From: an uncultured Woeseiaceae bacterium
Lineage (GTDB): Bacteria; Pseudomonadota; Gammaproteobacteria; Steroidobacterales; Woeseiaceae
Assembly (NCBI GenBank): GCA_945787845.1
Contig: CALZJH010000006.1
Coordinates: 1 to 64,000, forward strand
DNA length: 64,000 nt
Reading direction: 5' to 3'
Part shown: one piece after another, positions 27,160-36,200 of the stretch
Numbering within the stretch: position 1 is the first letter of the stretch
How the letters are laid out: every line of letters begins with the position of its first letter
Notes under the pieces: generated by a model
The model's input: the letters and a program-made list of their open reading frames with translations, nothing else
Database searches by the model: none
What the model was told of the DNA's origin: nothing
Position numbers and translations under genes: made by a program

Positions 27160-27829
27160 CTACCTGGAAGGTTTCCGGATCAATCCAGGGTCCTCCATCG
27201 GCTCGCTTAAAATCCAACCTGAGCTTCTGGCCAGTCTTTGAATCAAATAGCCCGTATTTGTAGCGCTTGGTGCATTCGTAATAACCGGGCTGATCTTTGC
27301 AAAGAAGCGCTTCAATCACGAATGCACCGTCGGAGTTTGTTCGGGCAGCAACGAGGTCTCGACCGCTTTGAAAGAGAAACGTGGAAATCGCGGGTTCAAA
27401 ATCGACATCCTCAGCCCCCTCTGCGGGGACGAGCGCCTTAACATACGTCGCCAGAACCATCGGGACGTGGAATAGCTTAACCCTGGTCCATCCTCTGATG
27501 TTGCTGGAAAAATCCTCCAGTCTCAGATCGGGTTGGCGATCGACTTCCCACCGTTCGAACGACTTGGCATAGTTTTCGTACTCAGACTCAGTGTCTTTCG
27601 GCGCAATCTCGCGATAGGCCGAAACGGTACCTACGACAATGACACCGGTGACCGGCGTACCTGATGCGCTCGAGGTCGTGTCGGATTCCGCATCAGCCAG
27701 CTGAGTATGATCCACGATCATTGTGCTGATGTACGGGTCCGACAACATGCCAACGCCCTCCCTGGTGACGCATCCGGAACTGACAATCGTTGCCAATATC
27801 AGAGTTAGAATACTGCGGTGTCGGACCAC
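27140..27829 (-). CDS. Lipoprotein of unknown function
   Basis: 229 residues. The signal peptide ends in lipobox SSGC (Cys20). The mature part includes GTPVTGVIVVGTVSAYREIAP, quoted in part, and a later block with cysteines (EALLCKDQPGYYECTKRYKY) that resembles a carboxypeptidase-regulatory-like beta fold ('TNSDGAFVIEALLC'). The start is GTG 27829 after AAGGA. It is the last sizeable gene of the leftward glycosylation cluster, 25 nt after the STT3-like gene. I do not recognise a family. Confidence 0.75.
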   Translation of the reverse strand: MVRHRSILTLILATIVSSGCVTREGVGMLSDPYISTMIVDHTQLADAESDTTSSASGTPVTGVIVVGTVSAYREIAPKDTESEYENYAKSFERWEVDRQPDLRLEDFSSNIRGWTRVKLFHVPMVLATYVKALVPAEGAEDVDFEPAISTFLFQSGRDLVAARTNSDGAFVIEALLCKDQPGYYECTKRYKYGLFDSKTGQKLRLDFKRADGGPWIDPETFQVVDSPPE

Positions 27830-27854
27830 ATTGCTTTCCTTGCCGGATCAGGAC

Positions 27855-29624
27855 CTAGTGAACGGCGAATGCTCGGGCGTACAGTAGCGGCTGCCCGTCT
27901 TTCTCGACCCAGACTTCCTGGATCGGTTCGAAACCTTCGGGCAGGCTCGAGCCATTCATGAGCGCCGAGACCAGCGGGAAGCCGTCGGCAATCCCGATCT
28001 GACCGTCACGCACGACGTAGAAGTCCCATGCCCGGATCAGCACGTACTTGATGTCGGTCGAGCTCGAGCGCAGCGTCTGTGGCGTCATGCGCATCATCTC
28101 GTCGAATTGTTCGACGCGACGCAGGTCGTCGGTCGTCAGCATGAAGTTGTTGCTGACCACGCTGCAGTCGGTATGGAACAGCAGGTAGTTGCCATCGTGC
28201 TTGTCCGCGAGGATAACGCCCGGGTCTTTGGCGCAGCGCTCGCCGAGTTCGAGGAATACAGGCCTTGCTCGCTCATAAATGGGAGCGGCGCCCAGCGCGT
28301 ACACATCGAACAGCTTGCCGCGCAGCGGCGGCTGATAGGCGACGAGAATTCCACCGAGCAAGGCGACGAATACCAGGCCGCGATGCCAGTCGTATTGCGC
28401 GGCAAGCCGCTGCACGACGAACACCGTACCGACGATGAGTGCAAACAGGCCAAAATAGTGGAAGCGGAACTGCATCAGCATGAAGCCGAGACCGAATACG
28501 CTTGTCACCGCAAAGAACAGTTCGCGAGGCTGGCTTTCCCGGGTGGCGCGCCAGAGGTACCAGACGAGCAATGGCGGAGCTAGCAGCAGCAGCCAGCTAT
28601 AGTGCGCGGCTGTCCACGAGACGCCGAATTGACCCATCAGCGTGAACGGGTCTGTCGCTTCGATCACGTTTTCAAGGAAGGAAAGGTCGCGAGAGACGAA
28701 CGCTGCACCGTGCAGCACCTGCCCAAGAATCGGCAACACGAGCAGCACGCAGATGGCGGCCAGTAACCCCAGGGATTTCTTGTCGAAGCGCTTCCGGCCG
28801 ATGAACACCAGCACGACGCTCGTGCAGGCTGCGACATACAGGTGGAAGCCGGAAAGCAGGCCGAACTGGAACATGCCCTGCCGGAATGGCGCAGACGGGA
28901 CGACGATAAGCAGGGTCGCGAGCATCAGTGAGACTGCGAGCGCGTGCAGGTTGAATCGTGAGAACTGCGAACCGCGCAGCCACAGGATGCCCGCGCAAAC
29001 CAGCACCGGGATTTGCAGGACGAACAGGCCGTTGTGGAAACCCGGTGCAAGTCCCAGCGCAATACCGAGGCCGATCGCCGCAACCCTGTCCTCAGTCTTT
29101 GCAAACCAGCGCAGGCCGAGCCAGGTTACGAGCAGGACGCACGTGAATTCCATGAAGTGGTGATCGACTTTGCCGATCATATGCATGAGCTGCACGAACG
29201 GTGCGATGGCGAACGCCAGCATCGCCAATGCGCTGTAACCGAGCTGCAATCCGGCCTGGCGCGTGGCCGCGAGGAACAGCGCCGCATTGACGGCAAGCCA
29301 CGCCACGGGCACGTACACCAGGAAGCCCATCGGGTCGGTCGAGGGGCGCAACCAGACGGCGAGCGCGGCCGCCTTGCCCATCAGCCAGTCATACGCCCAC
29401 GGCCAGGGAATCCAGATCCCCTCCGGCGCGTCAATGCGCGCGTCGAACTGGTAAAAGCCGGCCCCGACCGCCGTGTCGAGCATGCGGCGCGCATGATAGA
29501 AGGAGTCGTTGCCGGTCGGGATGTACTCGCCGTCAATATACGCGGCCTCGAAGACGAGAAGCGACAGGAACATACTGATCGCCGTCGCGCCGAGCCATAG
29601 CAGCACGCCGCCCCACCATTGCAT
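27855..29624 (-). CDS. STT3-like GT-C membrane glycosyltransferase lacking WWDYG
   Basis: 589 residues from ATG 29624, with about 11-12 membrane segments and a short C-terminal periplasmic domain. Two motifs match the STT3/PglB/AglB oligosaccharyltransferase family: NDSFYHARRM in the first external loop, and GKVDHHFMEF, like the DHH loop of STT3. The WWDYG signature, which reads the acceptor sequon, is replaced by DKHDGNYLLF followed by VSNNF. So it probably transfers a sugar from a polyprenyl carrier, but not necessarily to N-x-S/T. It follows the methyltransferase by 16 nt. A longer start at 29699 would overlap that gene and add a non-membrane head. Confidence 0.75.
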   Translation of the reverse strand: MQWWGGVLLWLGATAISMFLSLLVFEAAYIDGEYIPTGNDSFYHARRMLDTAVGAGFYQFDARIDAPEGIWIPWPWAYDWLMGKAAALAVWLRPSTDPMGFLVYVPVAWLAVNAALFLAATRQAGLQLGYSALAMLAFAIAPFVQLMHMIGKVDHHFMEFTCVLLVTWLGLRWFAKTEDRVAAIGLGIALGLAPGFHNGLFVLQIPVLVCAGILWLRGSQFSRFNLHALAVSLMLATLLIVVPSAPFRQGMFQFGLLSGFHLYVAACTSVVLVFIGRKRFDKKSLGLLAAICVLLVLPILGQVLHGAAFVSRDLSFLENVIEATDPFTLMGQFGVSWTAAHYSWLLLLAPPLLVWYLWRATRESQPRELFFAVTSVFGLGFMLMQFRFHYFGLFALIVGTVFVVQRLAAQYDWHRGLVFVALLGGILVAYQPPLRGKLFDVYALGAAPIYERARPVFLELGERCAKDPGVILADKHDGNYLLFHTDCSVVSNNFMLTTDDLRRVEQFDEMMRMTPQTLRSSSTDIKYVLIRAWDFYVVRDGQIGIADGFPLVSALMNGSSLPEGFEPIQEVWVEKDGQPLLYARAFAVH

Positions 29625-29640
29625 GCTGGTCTCGCCGGGC

Positions 29641-30354
29641 TTAGTCAACCGACCTCTCCGAATGTGTTCTCGCGGCCACGACAGCGAGGTTCTTGCCAAA
29701 GCTGCCGAGCGTCAGGATGTCGATCACGCGGCTCACGGGGAACACGACGGAATCGTAGAGCGCGACGCTGCCCGGGCTCACGCCGCCAGACTTGTCACCG
29801 ATGAGCTTGTAAACGAGTGTGGCGAGGAAACCGAGGCTATCAACGTAGCGGGCCGACATCACCTCGAAGCCCGCCGCTTCAAGCAGCTTCACGAGCGGCT
29901 TGCGCCGGTACCGACGAAAGTGGCCAACGTGAGTATCCATCTGGCTGTAAAGGACCTGGAACGCGGGGACATACACGAGCAGGCGACCGCCGGGCTTCAG
30001 GCATCGATACAGTTCTTTTATCGCCTGGCCGTCGTCCCGGATGTGCTCCAGCACGTTGAGCGTGTACGCGTAGTCAACAGAGCCTTCCTCGATGTCGGCC
30101 AGCGATGCCGTGACCCCGAGCCCGGACTGTGCAAGCTCATCGCGAAGCCCGTCGTCCGGCTCCATGCAGACAACGTTGAGACCGCTGGCCGCGACAGGCC
30201 GCGCAAACGTCCCCGCACCTGCACCATGGTCGAGTACGCGCTTGCCGGCCGCATTGCTGCGTATGAGGTTGACCAGGAAAGCGTTGTACCGGGTCGCCTG
30301 TTTCATGGCCTCAAGGTTGTCGCGACCGCTGTAGCTGTTGTCAGGTGCGTTCAT
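29641..30354 (-). CDS. Class I SAM-dependent methyltransferase
   Basis: 237 residues from ATG 30354. SAM-binding motif VLDHGAGAGTFARPV, then VVCMEPDD, LNVLEHIRDDGQAI (motif typical of UbiE/COQ5-like enzymes) and KPGGRLLVYVPAF. Towards the end FLATLVYKLIG and the segment near VSRVIDILTLG are amphipathic and could associate with membrane. The start overlaps the GtrA-like gene by 14 nt. Likely methylates a lipid- or polyprenyl-linked sugar, judging only from its neighbours. Confidence 0.85.
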   Translation of the reverse strand: MNAPDNSYSGRDNLEAMKQATRYNAFLVNLIRSNAAGKRVLDHGAGAGTFARPVAASGLNVVCMEPDDGLRDELAQSGLGVTASLADIEEGSVDYAYTLNVLEHIRDDGQAIKELYRCLKPGGRLLVYVPAFQVLYSQMDTHVGHFRRYRRKPLVKLLEAAGFEVMSARYVDSLGFLATLVYKLIGDKSGGVSPGSVALYDSVVFPVSRVIDILTLGSFGKNLAVVAARTHSERSVD

Positions 30355-30742
30355 AGTCTGCAAACACGAAGCGTCGTGACGCGCCGAAGTTGAAAAGCAG
30401 TGCAACGCCGGCGCCCAGCGCCAGCGGGATCACGGGAATCGCTTTGAGACCGGCGATGAGCTCGATCACGGCGACAAACACGAGCAGGTTGATCATCGCC
30501 CCGATCACCTGCACGACGACGTAGGACATGTATTCCCGGCCGCTCATCCGCACTGCCCGCCGGTCGAACACCCAGCGGCGGTTCAGGTACCAGGTCGTGG
30601 TGACCGCGGCCGGGAACGATATCGCGCGTGCCGCGTAATGGTGCATTTCGAAACCGGCCATAAGGGTCGTGAGAATTCCTGCATCAACCAGGAATCCGAT
30701 AGTGCCAACAACGGCAAATCCCGGCAGCAGCCGACTAATCAC
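30341..30742 (-). CDS. GtrA-family polyprenyl-phosphate-sugar flippase
   Basis: 133 residues with four membrane helices (PGFAVVGTIGFLVDAGIL; AISFPAAVTTTWYLNRRWVF; YVVVQVIGAMINLLVFVAV; IPLALGAGVALLFNFGASR). NRRWVF and the final FGASRRFVF are hallmark GtrA features. GtrA proteins are thought to flip polyprenyl-phosphate-linked sugars to the periplasm. The start is GTG 30742, overlapping the GT2 gene by 8 nt. Confidence 0.9.
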   Translation of the reverse strand: MISRLLPGFAVVGTIGFLVDAGILTTLMAGFEMHHYAARAISFPAAVTTTWYLNRRWVFDRRAVRMSGREYMSYVVVQVIGAMINLLVFVAVIELIAGLKAIPVIPLALGAGVALLFNFGASRRFVFADYERT

Positions 30743-31706
30743 ATTGGCCGCCGCGGTGCCGCGCGATGCTGTTGTAATGGAGGCGCTTCATTTCCTGGCG
30801 GCCGCGCGTCACGGTGTCGAGGATGAGGCCGCAGGCGAGACTCAGGAAGCCCAGCAGCATGAGACCGGTGGACAACACGGCGGTCGGCAGGCGCGGTACG
30901 AGGCCCGTCTCCAGGTAGGTAAGCGCCAGCGGCCACGCAAGGACGGTTGAAGCCACTGCGAGCACGGCGAAGATGGCGCCAAAGAACGGCAGCGGTCGTT
31001 CAGTTTTCGTGAGCAACAGGATCGTCTTGAGAATTCGCCAGCCATCACGGAACGTGTTGAGGTTGCTTTCGGAGCCTTCCGGTCTCGCGCTGTAAGGCGT
31101 TTCGATCTCGGCTATCGGCATGCGCAGCTCGAGAGCATGCACCGTTAGTTCCGTTTCGATCTCAAAGCCACCCGCAAGAGCAGGAAAGGACTTGACGAAG
31201 CGTCGCGAAAACACGCGGTAACCGGACAGGAGGTCGGAAATACGATTCCCGAAAATCGTGGCGACGATGCCGCTCAGGAGAGCATTGCCGAAACGGTGGC
31301 CCGGGCGATACGAGTCGTCTTCGGCCGAGGCACGCGCGCCGTTAACCATGTCGAGCATTTCAGCTTCCAGCTTCTGGATCAACTTGCTCGCGCTCGCGGC
31401 ATGGTACGTGGCGTCACCGTCGACGAGAACATAAATGTCGGCTTCGACGTCGGCGAACATGCGACGCACCACATTGCCCTTGCCGGGCAGCGCTTCCTTG
31501 CGAACGATTGCGCCAGCTTCGCGAGCGATCTTCGCGGTGTCGTCGTCAGAGTTGTTGTCGTAGACAAAGATGGTCGCGGTGGGAACCGCTGCTCGAAAGT
31601 CCTCTACTACCCGGGCAATGGCGGCTGCTTCGTTGCGGCAGGGAACGATAACGGCGATCTGAACGTCCTCATGCGGAACGAACGCCGCCTCTCCGGATGA
31701 CTCCAT
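30735..31706 (-). CDS. GT2 polyprenyl-phosphate glycosyltransferase with C-terminal membrane anchor
   Basis: 323 residues. The GT-A domain is like dolichyl/bactoprenyl-phosphate glycosyltransferases: IAVIVPCRNEAAAIARVVED at the start, VYDNNSDDDT, GKGNVVRRMF, VDGDATYHA (metal-binding DxD) and DLLSGYRVFSRRF. Two membrane helices follow (FAVLAVASTVLAWPLALTYL; LSTGLMLLGFLSLACGLIL), as in GtrB. It would load a sugar on undecaprenyl phosphate at the inner face. First gene of the leftward cluster GT2, GtrA, methyltransferase, STT3-like, each overlapping or within about 16 nt. Confidence 0.92.
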   Translation of the reverse strand: MESSGEAAFVPHEDVQIAVIVPCRNEAAAIARVVEDFRAAVPTATIFVYDNNSDDDTAKIAREAGAIVRKEALPGKGNVVRRMFADVEADIYVLVDGDATYHAASASKLIQKLEAEMLDMVNGARASAEDDSYRPGHRFGNALLSGIVATIFGNRISDLLSGYRVFSRRFVKSFPALAGGFEIETELTVHALELRMPIAEIETPYSARPEGSESNLNTFRDGWRILKTILLLTKTERPLPFFGAIFAVLAVASTVLAWPLALTYLETGLVPRLPTAVLSTGLMLLGFLSLACGLILDTVTRGRQEMKRLHYNSIARHRGGQCD

Positions 31707-31782
31707 GCGAGGTCGTCTACCAGGCTAGAAAGTGAGATTATAGCGTGCCGTCGACCTGCGAACCACTGCGGCGCGTAAAAGG

Positions 31783-32214
31783 TCATTCGCCCTGTTCGCG
31801 CTTCCTCAATCTCAATGCGTAGATAGCCGTACCAAGCACGGCAAACCCGATAATCAACCAGATCCACGGTTGCGACGGACGCTGGTATCGGTAGTAGATC
31901 CTGTTGGGGTTATTCGTCATGTACGTGATTGAAATTTTCTCGCCGGCAAGCAAGCGTTCAGCCACGTCGTTGGAAACGGCCTTTTGCGGCATATCGACCC
32001 TGCCCGCGTCGCTGACATAGGTGATGTCGAGAGTCCGCGTGCTTAGCACGTCCTTGTACGATACAACCTCCTTGTCGGGGTCAGTCAATTCCATGGTTGC
32101 TGCCTGGCCGTTGAGCCAAAAATCGACGTTCTCGTACAGGCTTATACTCCCACCCACCAACGCGCACAGCGCGAGTACGAACAGCCCTGCGATGAATTCA
32201 GTCTTGCTTTGCAT
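31783..32214 (-). CDS. DUF3592-like membrane protein
   Basis: 143 residues from ATG 32214 (GGGAG before it). Two membrane helices, near residues 7-27 (FIAGLFVLALCALVGGSISL) and 115-135 (WIWLIIGFAVLGTAIYAL), flank an external beta domain (VVSYKDVLSTRTLDITYVSD and EKISITYMTNNPNRIYYRYQ). This helix-strand-helix layout resembles DUF3592 proteins. Function unknown. It precedes the glycosylation cluster on the same strand, 76 nt from GT2. Confidence 0.7.
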   Translation of the reverse strand: MQSKTEFIAGLFVLALCALVGGSISLYENVDFWLNGQAATMELTDPDKEVVSYKDVLSTRTLDITYVSDAGRVDMPQKAVSNDVAERLLAGEKISITYMTNNPNRIYYRYQRPSQPWIWLIIGFAVLGTAIYALRLRKREQGE

Positions 32215-32599
32215 ATGAGTCGGCTCCCAGCGTCGGATACATCCTACAAGTCGGTACAGAATACAGCGAGAACTCGAAAAAGTGATTGTCCGGAATTGTG
32301 TCAATAGTCTTTGTCCCGGATTGTCAGCACCCTGGCCTATTTGTAGATTATGTGCGCTTGGCGTAGGCGCGGCCGTCTCGGACGGCAGCCCGTGCCTTCT
32401 GCGGTACCTGCCATCACGGCAAGGCAACGGCGGTCCATGCGGCCAATTCCGCGCCCGCCCAGAGGTCGGCGGCGGAGCCTTACCTGCCGATGGGCGACCT
32501 CACTGAACAGGTGAAAAGGTGCTGGATAGCCGCATGCCAGGCAATCGTTCAGATCCTTGAGGCTCCGGGCAGAGCCGCATATGCGGCTTGGAGGTAATC
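32215..32599 (+). other. 385-nt non-coding region with structured 3' end
   Basis: No coding frame is convincing on either strand. The right half (about 32503-32594) contains nested inverted repeats leading into the Shine-Dalgarno of the gene at 32600 (see the separate entry). The left half holds the expected promoter of the DUF3592-like gene and an imperfect repeat of TTGTCC[C]GGA at about 32285-32320; I see no tRNA, IS end or known riboswitch consensus. Confidence 0.6.
32503..32594 (+). promoter_or_regulatory. Candidate cis-regulatory RNA leader with alternative hairpins
   Basis: Three inverted repeats lie in series. CTGAAC (32503-32508) pairs with GTTCAG (32547-32552) and encloses CTGG/CCAG (32522-32525 / 32537-32540). 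GGCTC (32561-32565) pairs with GAGCC (32572-32576). AGCCGCAT (32573-32580) pairs with ATGCGGCT (32581-32588), a perfect 16-bp palindrome that ends 2 nt before GGAGG (32590-32594). The last two share bases, so they exclude each other. The 16-bp palindrome could equally be a protein-binding operator. Confidence 0.4.
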
Positions 32600-33157
32600 A
32601 TGCGCACTGACATTTTACGTGGCGTATTGCTCGGCATCCTGCTGCTGGGATTTTCGGTTCCTGGCATCGCGCTCGCAGAGGACAATGAGAAAGGCTGCTC
32701 GAACCTTGGCACCTGGTTCGGGGTTTTTGCACCCGGTGACACGCGGTTGACGGGATATTCGGTAACTGTGACGGGCAATTCCGAGAAAATGGGCACCAAC
32801 AATTTCGAGTTCCCGACGTTCGATCCCTCGTTTCCGGACATCCCCGAGCTCGTGGGTGTAGAACCTTTCGCATCCGCGGTTTCTATCGGTGGCCTGCGCG
32901 GTAACTGGAAACGCGTTGGCAAGAGCAGGTTCGCCTATACCTTCATGGGTCTTGCTTTCGACGAGACCGGCAACCCGGTCTACATCGCGAAGGTCAGCGG
33001 CGAAACCGAGGTCTTCGACAACTGCCGGTATCAGCGCGTCACGGCGGTAATGGAAGTCTTCCGGCCGTGGATGAGCCCGTTCCATGGCGAACCGGAATTT
33101 ACGATTCCGATGGGCGAATTCTACGGGTATCGCGCCATGGTCGATTTTCCGTACTAG
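32600..33157 (+). CDS. Exported protein of unknown function
   Basis: 185 residues. The signal peptide is ILRGVLLGILLLGFSVPGIALA. The mature part begins EDNEKGCSNLGTWFGVFAP and is beta-rich, with two Cys (one near the start, one in FDNCRYQRV) that may pair. No named family is recognised; segments such as GNWKRVGKSRFAYTFMGLAF recall lipocalin-like or extracellular beta-barrel domains. GGAGG is 5 nt before the ATG. It is alone between a structured leader and a terminator. Confidence 0.75.
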   Translation: MRTDILRGVLLGILLLGFSVPGIALAEDNEKGCSNLGTWFGVFAPGDTRLTGYSVTVTGNSEKMGTNNFEFPTFDPSFPDIPELVGVEPFASAVSIGGLRGNWKRVGKSRFAYTFMGLAFDETGNPVYIAKVSGETEVFDNCRYQRVTAVMEVFRPWMSPFHGEPEFTIPMGEFYGYRAMVDFPY

Positions 33158-33181
33158 CCATAAGCGGACGATCGATAATCG

Positions 33182-33205
33182 AGCCCCGGCCCCGGCCGGG
33201 GCTTT
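33182..33205. terminator. Hairpin terminator after the exported protein gene
   Basis: AGCCCCGGC (33182-33190), loop CCCG, GCCGGGGCT (33195-33203), followed by TTT. The GC-rich stem is strong but the T run is short. It lies between convergent genes (33157 on +, cusA stop at 33217 on -), so it may act on either. Confidence 0.7.
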
Positions 33206-33216
33206 CCGCAAGCCCA

Positions 33217-36200
33217 TCAAAGGGTTGGATCATCCGGCCGTAGCGCATAGCGCCGCTGCTGCCAGAGAACAAATAGCGCCGGTATTACCACGAGAGTCAA
33301 CAAGGTCGCGCTGACCATACCACCGACCATCGGCGCCGCAATGCGGCGCATGACCTCGGAGCCCGTGCCGCTGCCGAACATGATTGGCAGCAGGCCGCCA
33401 ATAGTCGCGGCGACCGTCATGATCACCGGGCGAATGCGAAGCAATGCACCTTCGATCACTGCGGCTCGCACGTCGGCTCGCGTCGCGATCGTTCGTCGCT
33501 CCAGCGCCTGGTTGAGGTAAACGAGCATGATGACGCCGATTTCGACGGCGACACCTGCCAGTGCAATGAAGCCAACGCCGACAGCAACGGATAAATCGTA
33601 CCCGAGCAGGTAAAGAAGCCAGAGACCACCGATGAGAGCCATTGGCAGCGTGCCCATGATGATCGCAACCTCGGTAAAGCGGCCGAAGTTGATGAACAGC
33701 AGCAGCAGGATAACCGCCAGCGTGATGGGTCCCACGACCGTGAGGCGCTCCTGGGCCCTGACCATGTACTCGTACTGCCCCGACCACGCGAGGGAATATC
33801 CCGGCGGCAGTTCGATCGAATCGGCGACGACCTGCTGCGCCTCGGCGACATACGACCCGAGATCGCGATCGACGATGTCAACGTAGGTCCAGCCATTCAG
33901 CCGTGCATTTTCGCTCTTGATCACGGGCGGTCCGTCCACCACCCTGACGTCAGCGACGTCGGCGAGTGCGATACGCGCTCCGGCCGGCGTGACGATAGGC
34001 AGCAGTCGCAGCTGCTGCACCGAGTCGCGTACGCGCTGCGGATAGCGCACATTGACCGGGTAGCGCTCCAGTCCTTCGACGGTCTGCGTGACATTCATCC
34101 CGCCGACCGCAGAACGAATAATGTCCTGCACGTCGTTGATATTCAGCCCGAACCGCGAGGCGCGTTCACGATCGATATCCACGTCCACGTAGCGACCACC
34201 TACGACGCGTTCGGAATACACCGACGCGGTTCCAGGTACCGTCTCGAGAATCTGTTCGAGCCGTTTGTCGATGCTTTCGATGACGTTCAGGTCAGGGCCC
34301 GCAACCTTGATACCGACCGGCGTCTTGATGCCGGTCGCGAGCATGTCGATGCGTGTCTTGATCGGCATGACCCAGGCATTCGTCAGGCCCGTGTACTGGA
34401 CGGATCTATCCAGCTCTGCACGCAGTCGTTCGGGCGTCATGCCTTCACGCCATTCGCTGCGTGGTTTGAGCTGGATAACGGTTTCAATCATTGTCAGCGG
34501 CGCCGGATCCGTCGCCGTTTCCGCGCGTCCGATCTTGCCGAAGACACGCTTCACCTCGGGCACTTTCTTGATCATCTTGTTCGTGTGCTGGAGGATCTCC
34601 CGCGCCTTGTCGATGGACACTCCGGGGTACGTCGTCGGCATGTACATCAGGTCACCTTCGTCGAGCGGTGGCATGAACTCGGAACCGAGACGCGTCGCCG
34701 GCCACAGGCCGATCACGAGGATGATCGCCGCAAGTACCAGCGTTGCACGCGGCGAACGAATAACGGCACTGATCACGGGCCGGTATGCGGCTATCAAACC
34801 GCGATTCACCGGGTTCTTGCCCTCATGGATAACCTTGCCGCGGATGAAGTAGCCCATTAGGACAGGCACAAGCGTGATCGACAGACAGGCCGCCGCGGCC
34901 ATCGCGTAAGTCTTGGTAAAAGCCAGCGGCGCAAACAAACGGCCCTCTTGCGCTTCGAGTGTGAACACGGGCAGGAAACTCAACGTGATGATGAGCAGCG
35001 AAAAGAACAGCGGCGAACCGACTTCGGCTGCTGCGTCCGCCATGATGCGCCAGCGATTGTTTTCTGTGAGCGCCTCCTTCTCGATATGCTTGTGCACGTT
35101 TTCGATCATGACGATGGCCGAATCCACCATGGCACCGATCGCGATGGCGATGCCGCCGAGCGACATGATGTTCGCGTTGATTCCCTGTGCCCGCATGATA
35201 ATGAACGCAACCAGCACGCCGAGCGGCAGACTCAGCACGATGACTGCGGACGAGCGCAAGTGGAACAGGAAGATGGCGCACACCAGCGCCACCATCAGGA
35301 ACTCCTTGACCAGGGTGTTCTTGAGCGTATCGACAGACCGCTCGATCAGAGCCGAACGATCGTAGGTTACGACGATCTCGACACCATCCGGGAGGCTCTT
35401 CTCCAGTTCGGCCAGCCGCTCTTTCACCGCGTCGATGGTCGCCGAGGCATTTTCGCCCCAGCGCATGACCACCACCGCACCGACAACCTCGCCCTCTCCG
35501 TCGAGGTCTGCGATGCCGCGCCGAATCTGCGGGCCAATGCGAATCTCCGCAACGTCGGACAACAGCAGCGGCGTGCCGTGCTCGTTCACGCCCAGGGGAA
35601 TCGCGGCGAGGTCGTCGATGCCCTCCAGGTAGCCCGTCGCGCGAACCATGTACTCCGCTTCACCCATCTCGATGACGGAGCCACCGGTCTCCTGGTTGCC
35701 CTGCTGAATCGCCTGCTTGAGTTTCGCCAGCGTCACGCCGAAGGCACGCAGCTTGTCCGGGTCCACGACCACCTGGTACTGCCGCACCATGCCGCCGATC
35801 GTCGCCACCTCGGCAACGCCCGGCACGGTCTGCAGTTCATACTTGAGAAACCAGTCCTGCAGGCTGCGAAGCTGCGCAAGATCATGCTGCCCGCTGCGAT
35901 CGACGAGCGCGTACTCGAACACCCAGCCCACGCCCGTTGCATCGGGCCCCAGGGATGACTTGGCTGCATCCGGCAGGCTTGTCGATACCTGGTTCAGGTA
36001 TTCGAGCACTCGCGACCTTGCCCAGTAGAGATCGGTACCGTCCTCGAAGATCACATAGACGTACGAGTCCCCAAAGAACGAATAGCCGCGCACGGTGACC
36101 GCTTTCGGCACGGACAACATCGCTGTCGTCAGTGGATACGTCACCTGGTCCTCGACAACCTGCGGAGCCTGGCCGGGATACGAGGTCTTGATGATGACCT

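Noticed and set aside
32280-32520. Possible c-di-GMP (GEMM) or other known riboswitch before the gene at 32600
   Set aside because: Some CACGGCAAGGCAA-like bases recall GEMM, but the conserved core order and helices do not line up; kept only as an unclassified structured leader.
34948-35958. 336-codon + strand frame antisense to cusA
   Set aside because: Composition is His/Arg/Asp-rich as expected of a shadow of a GC-rich gene; cusA motifs are complete on the other strand.
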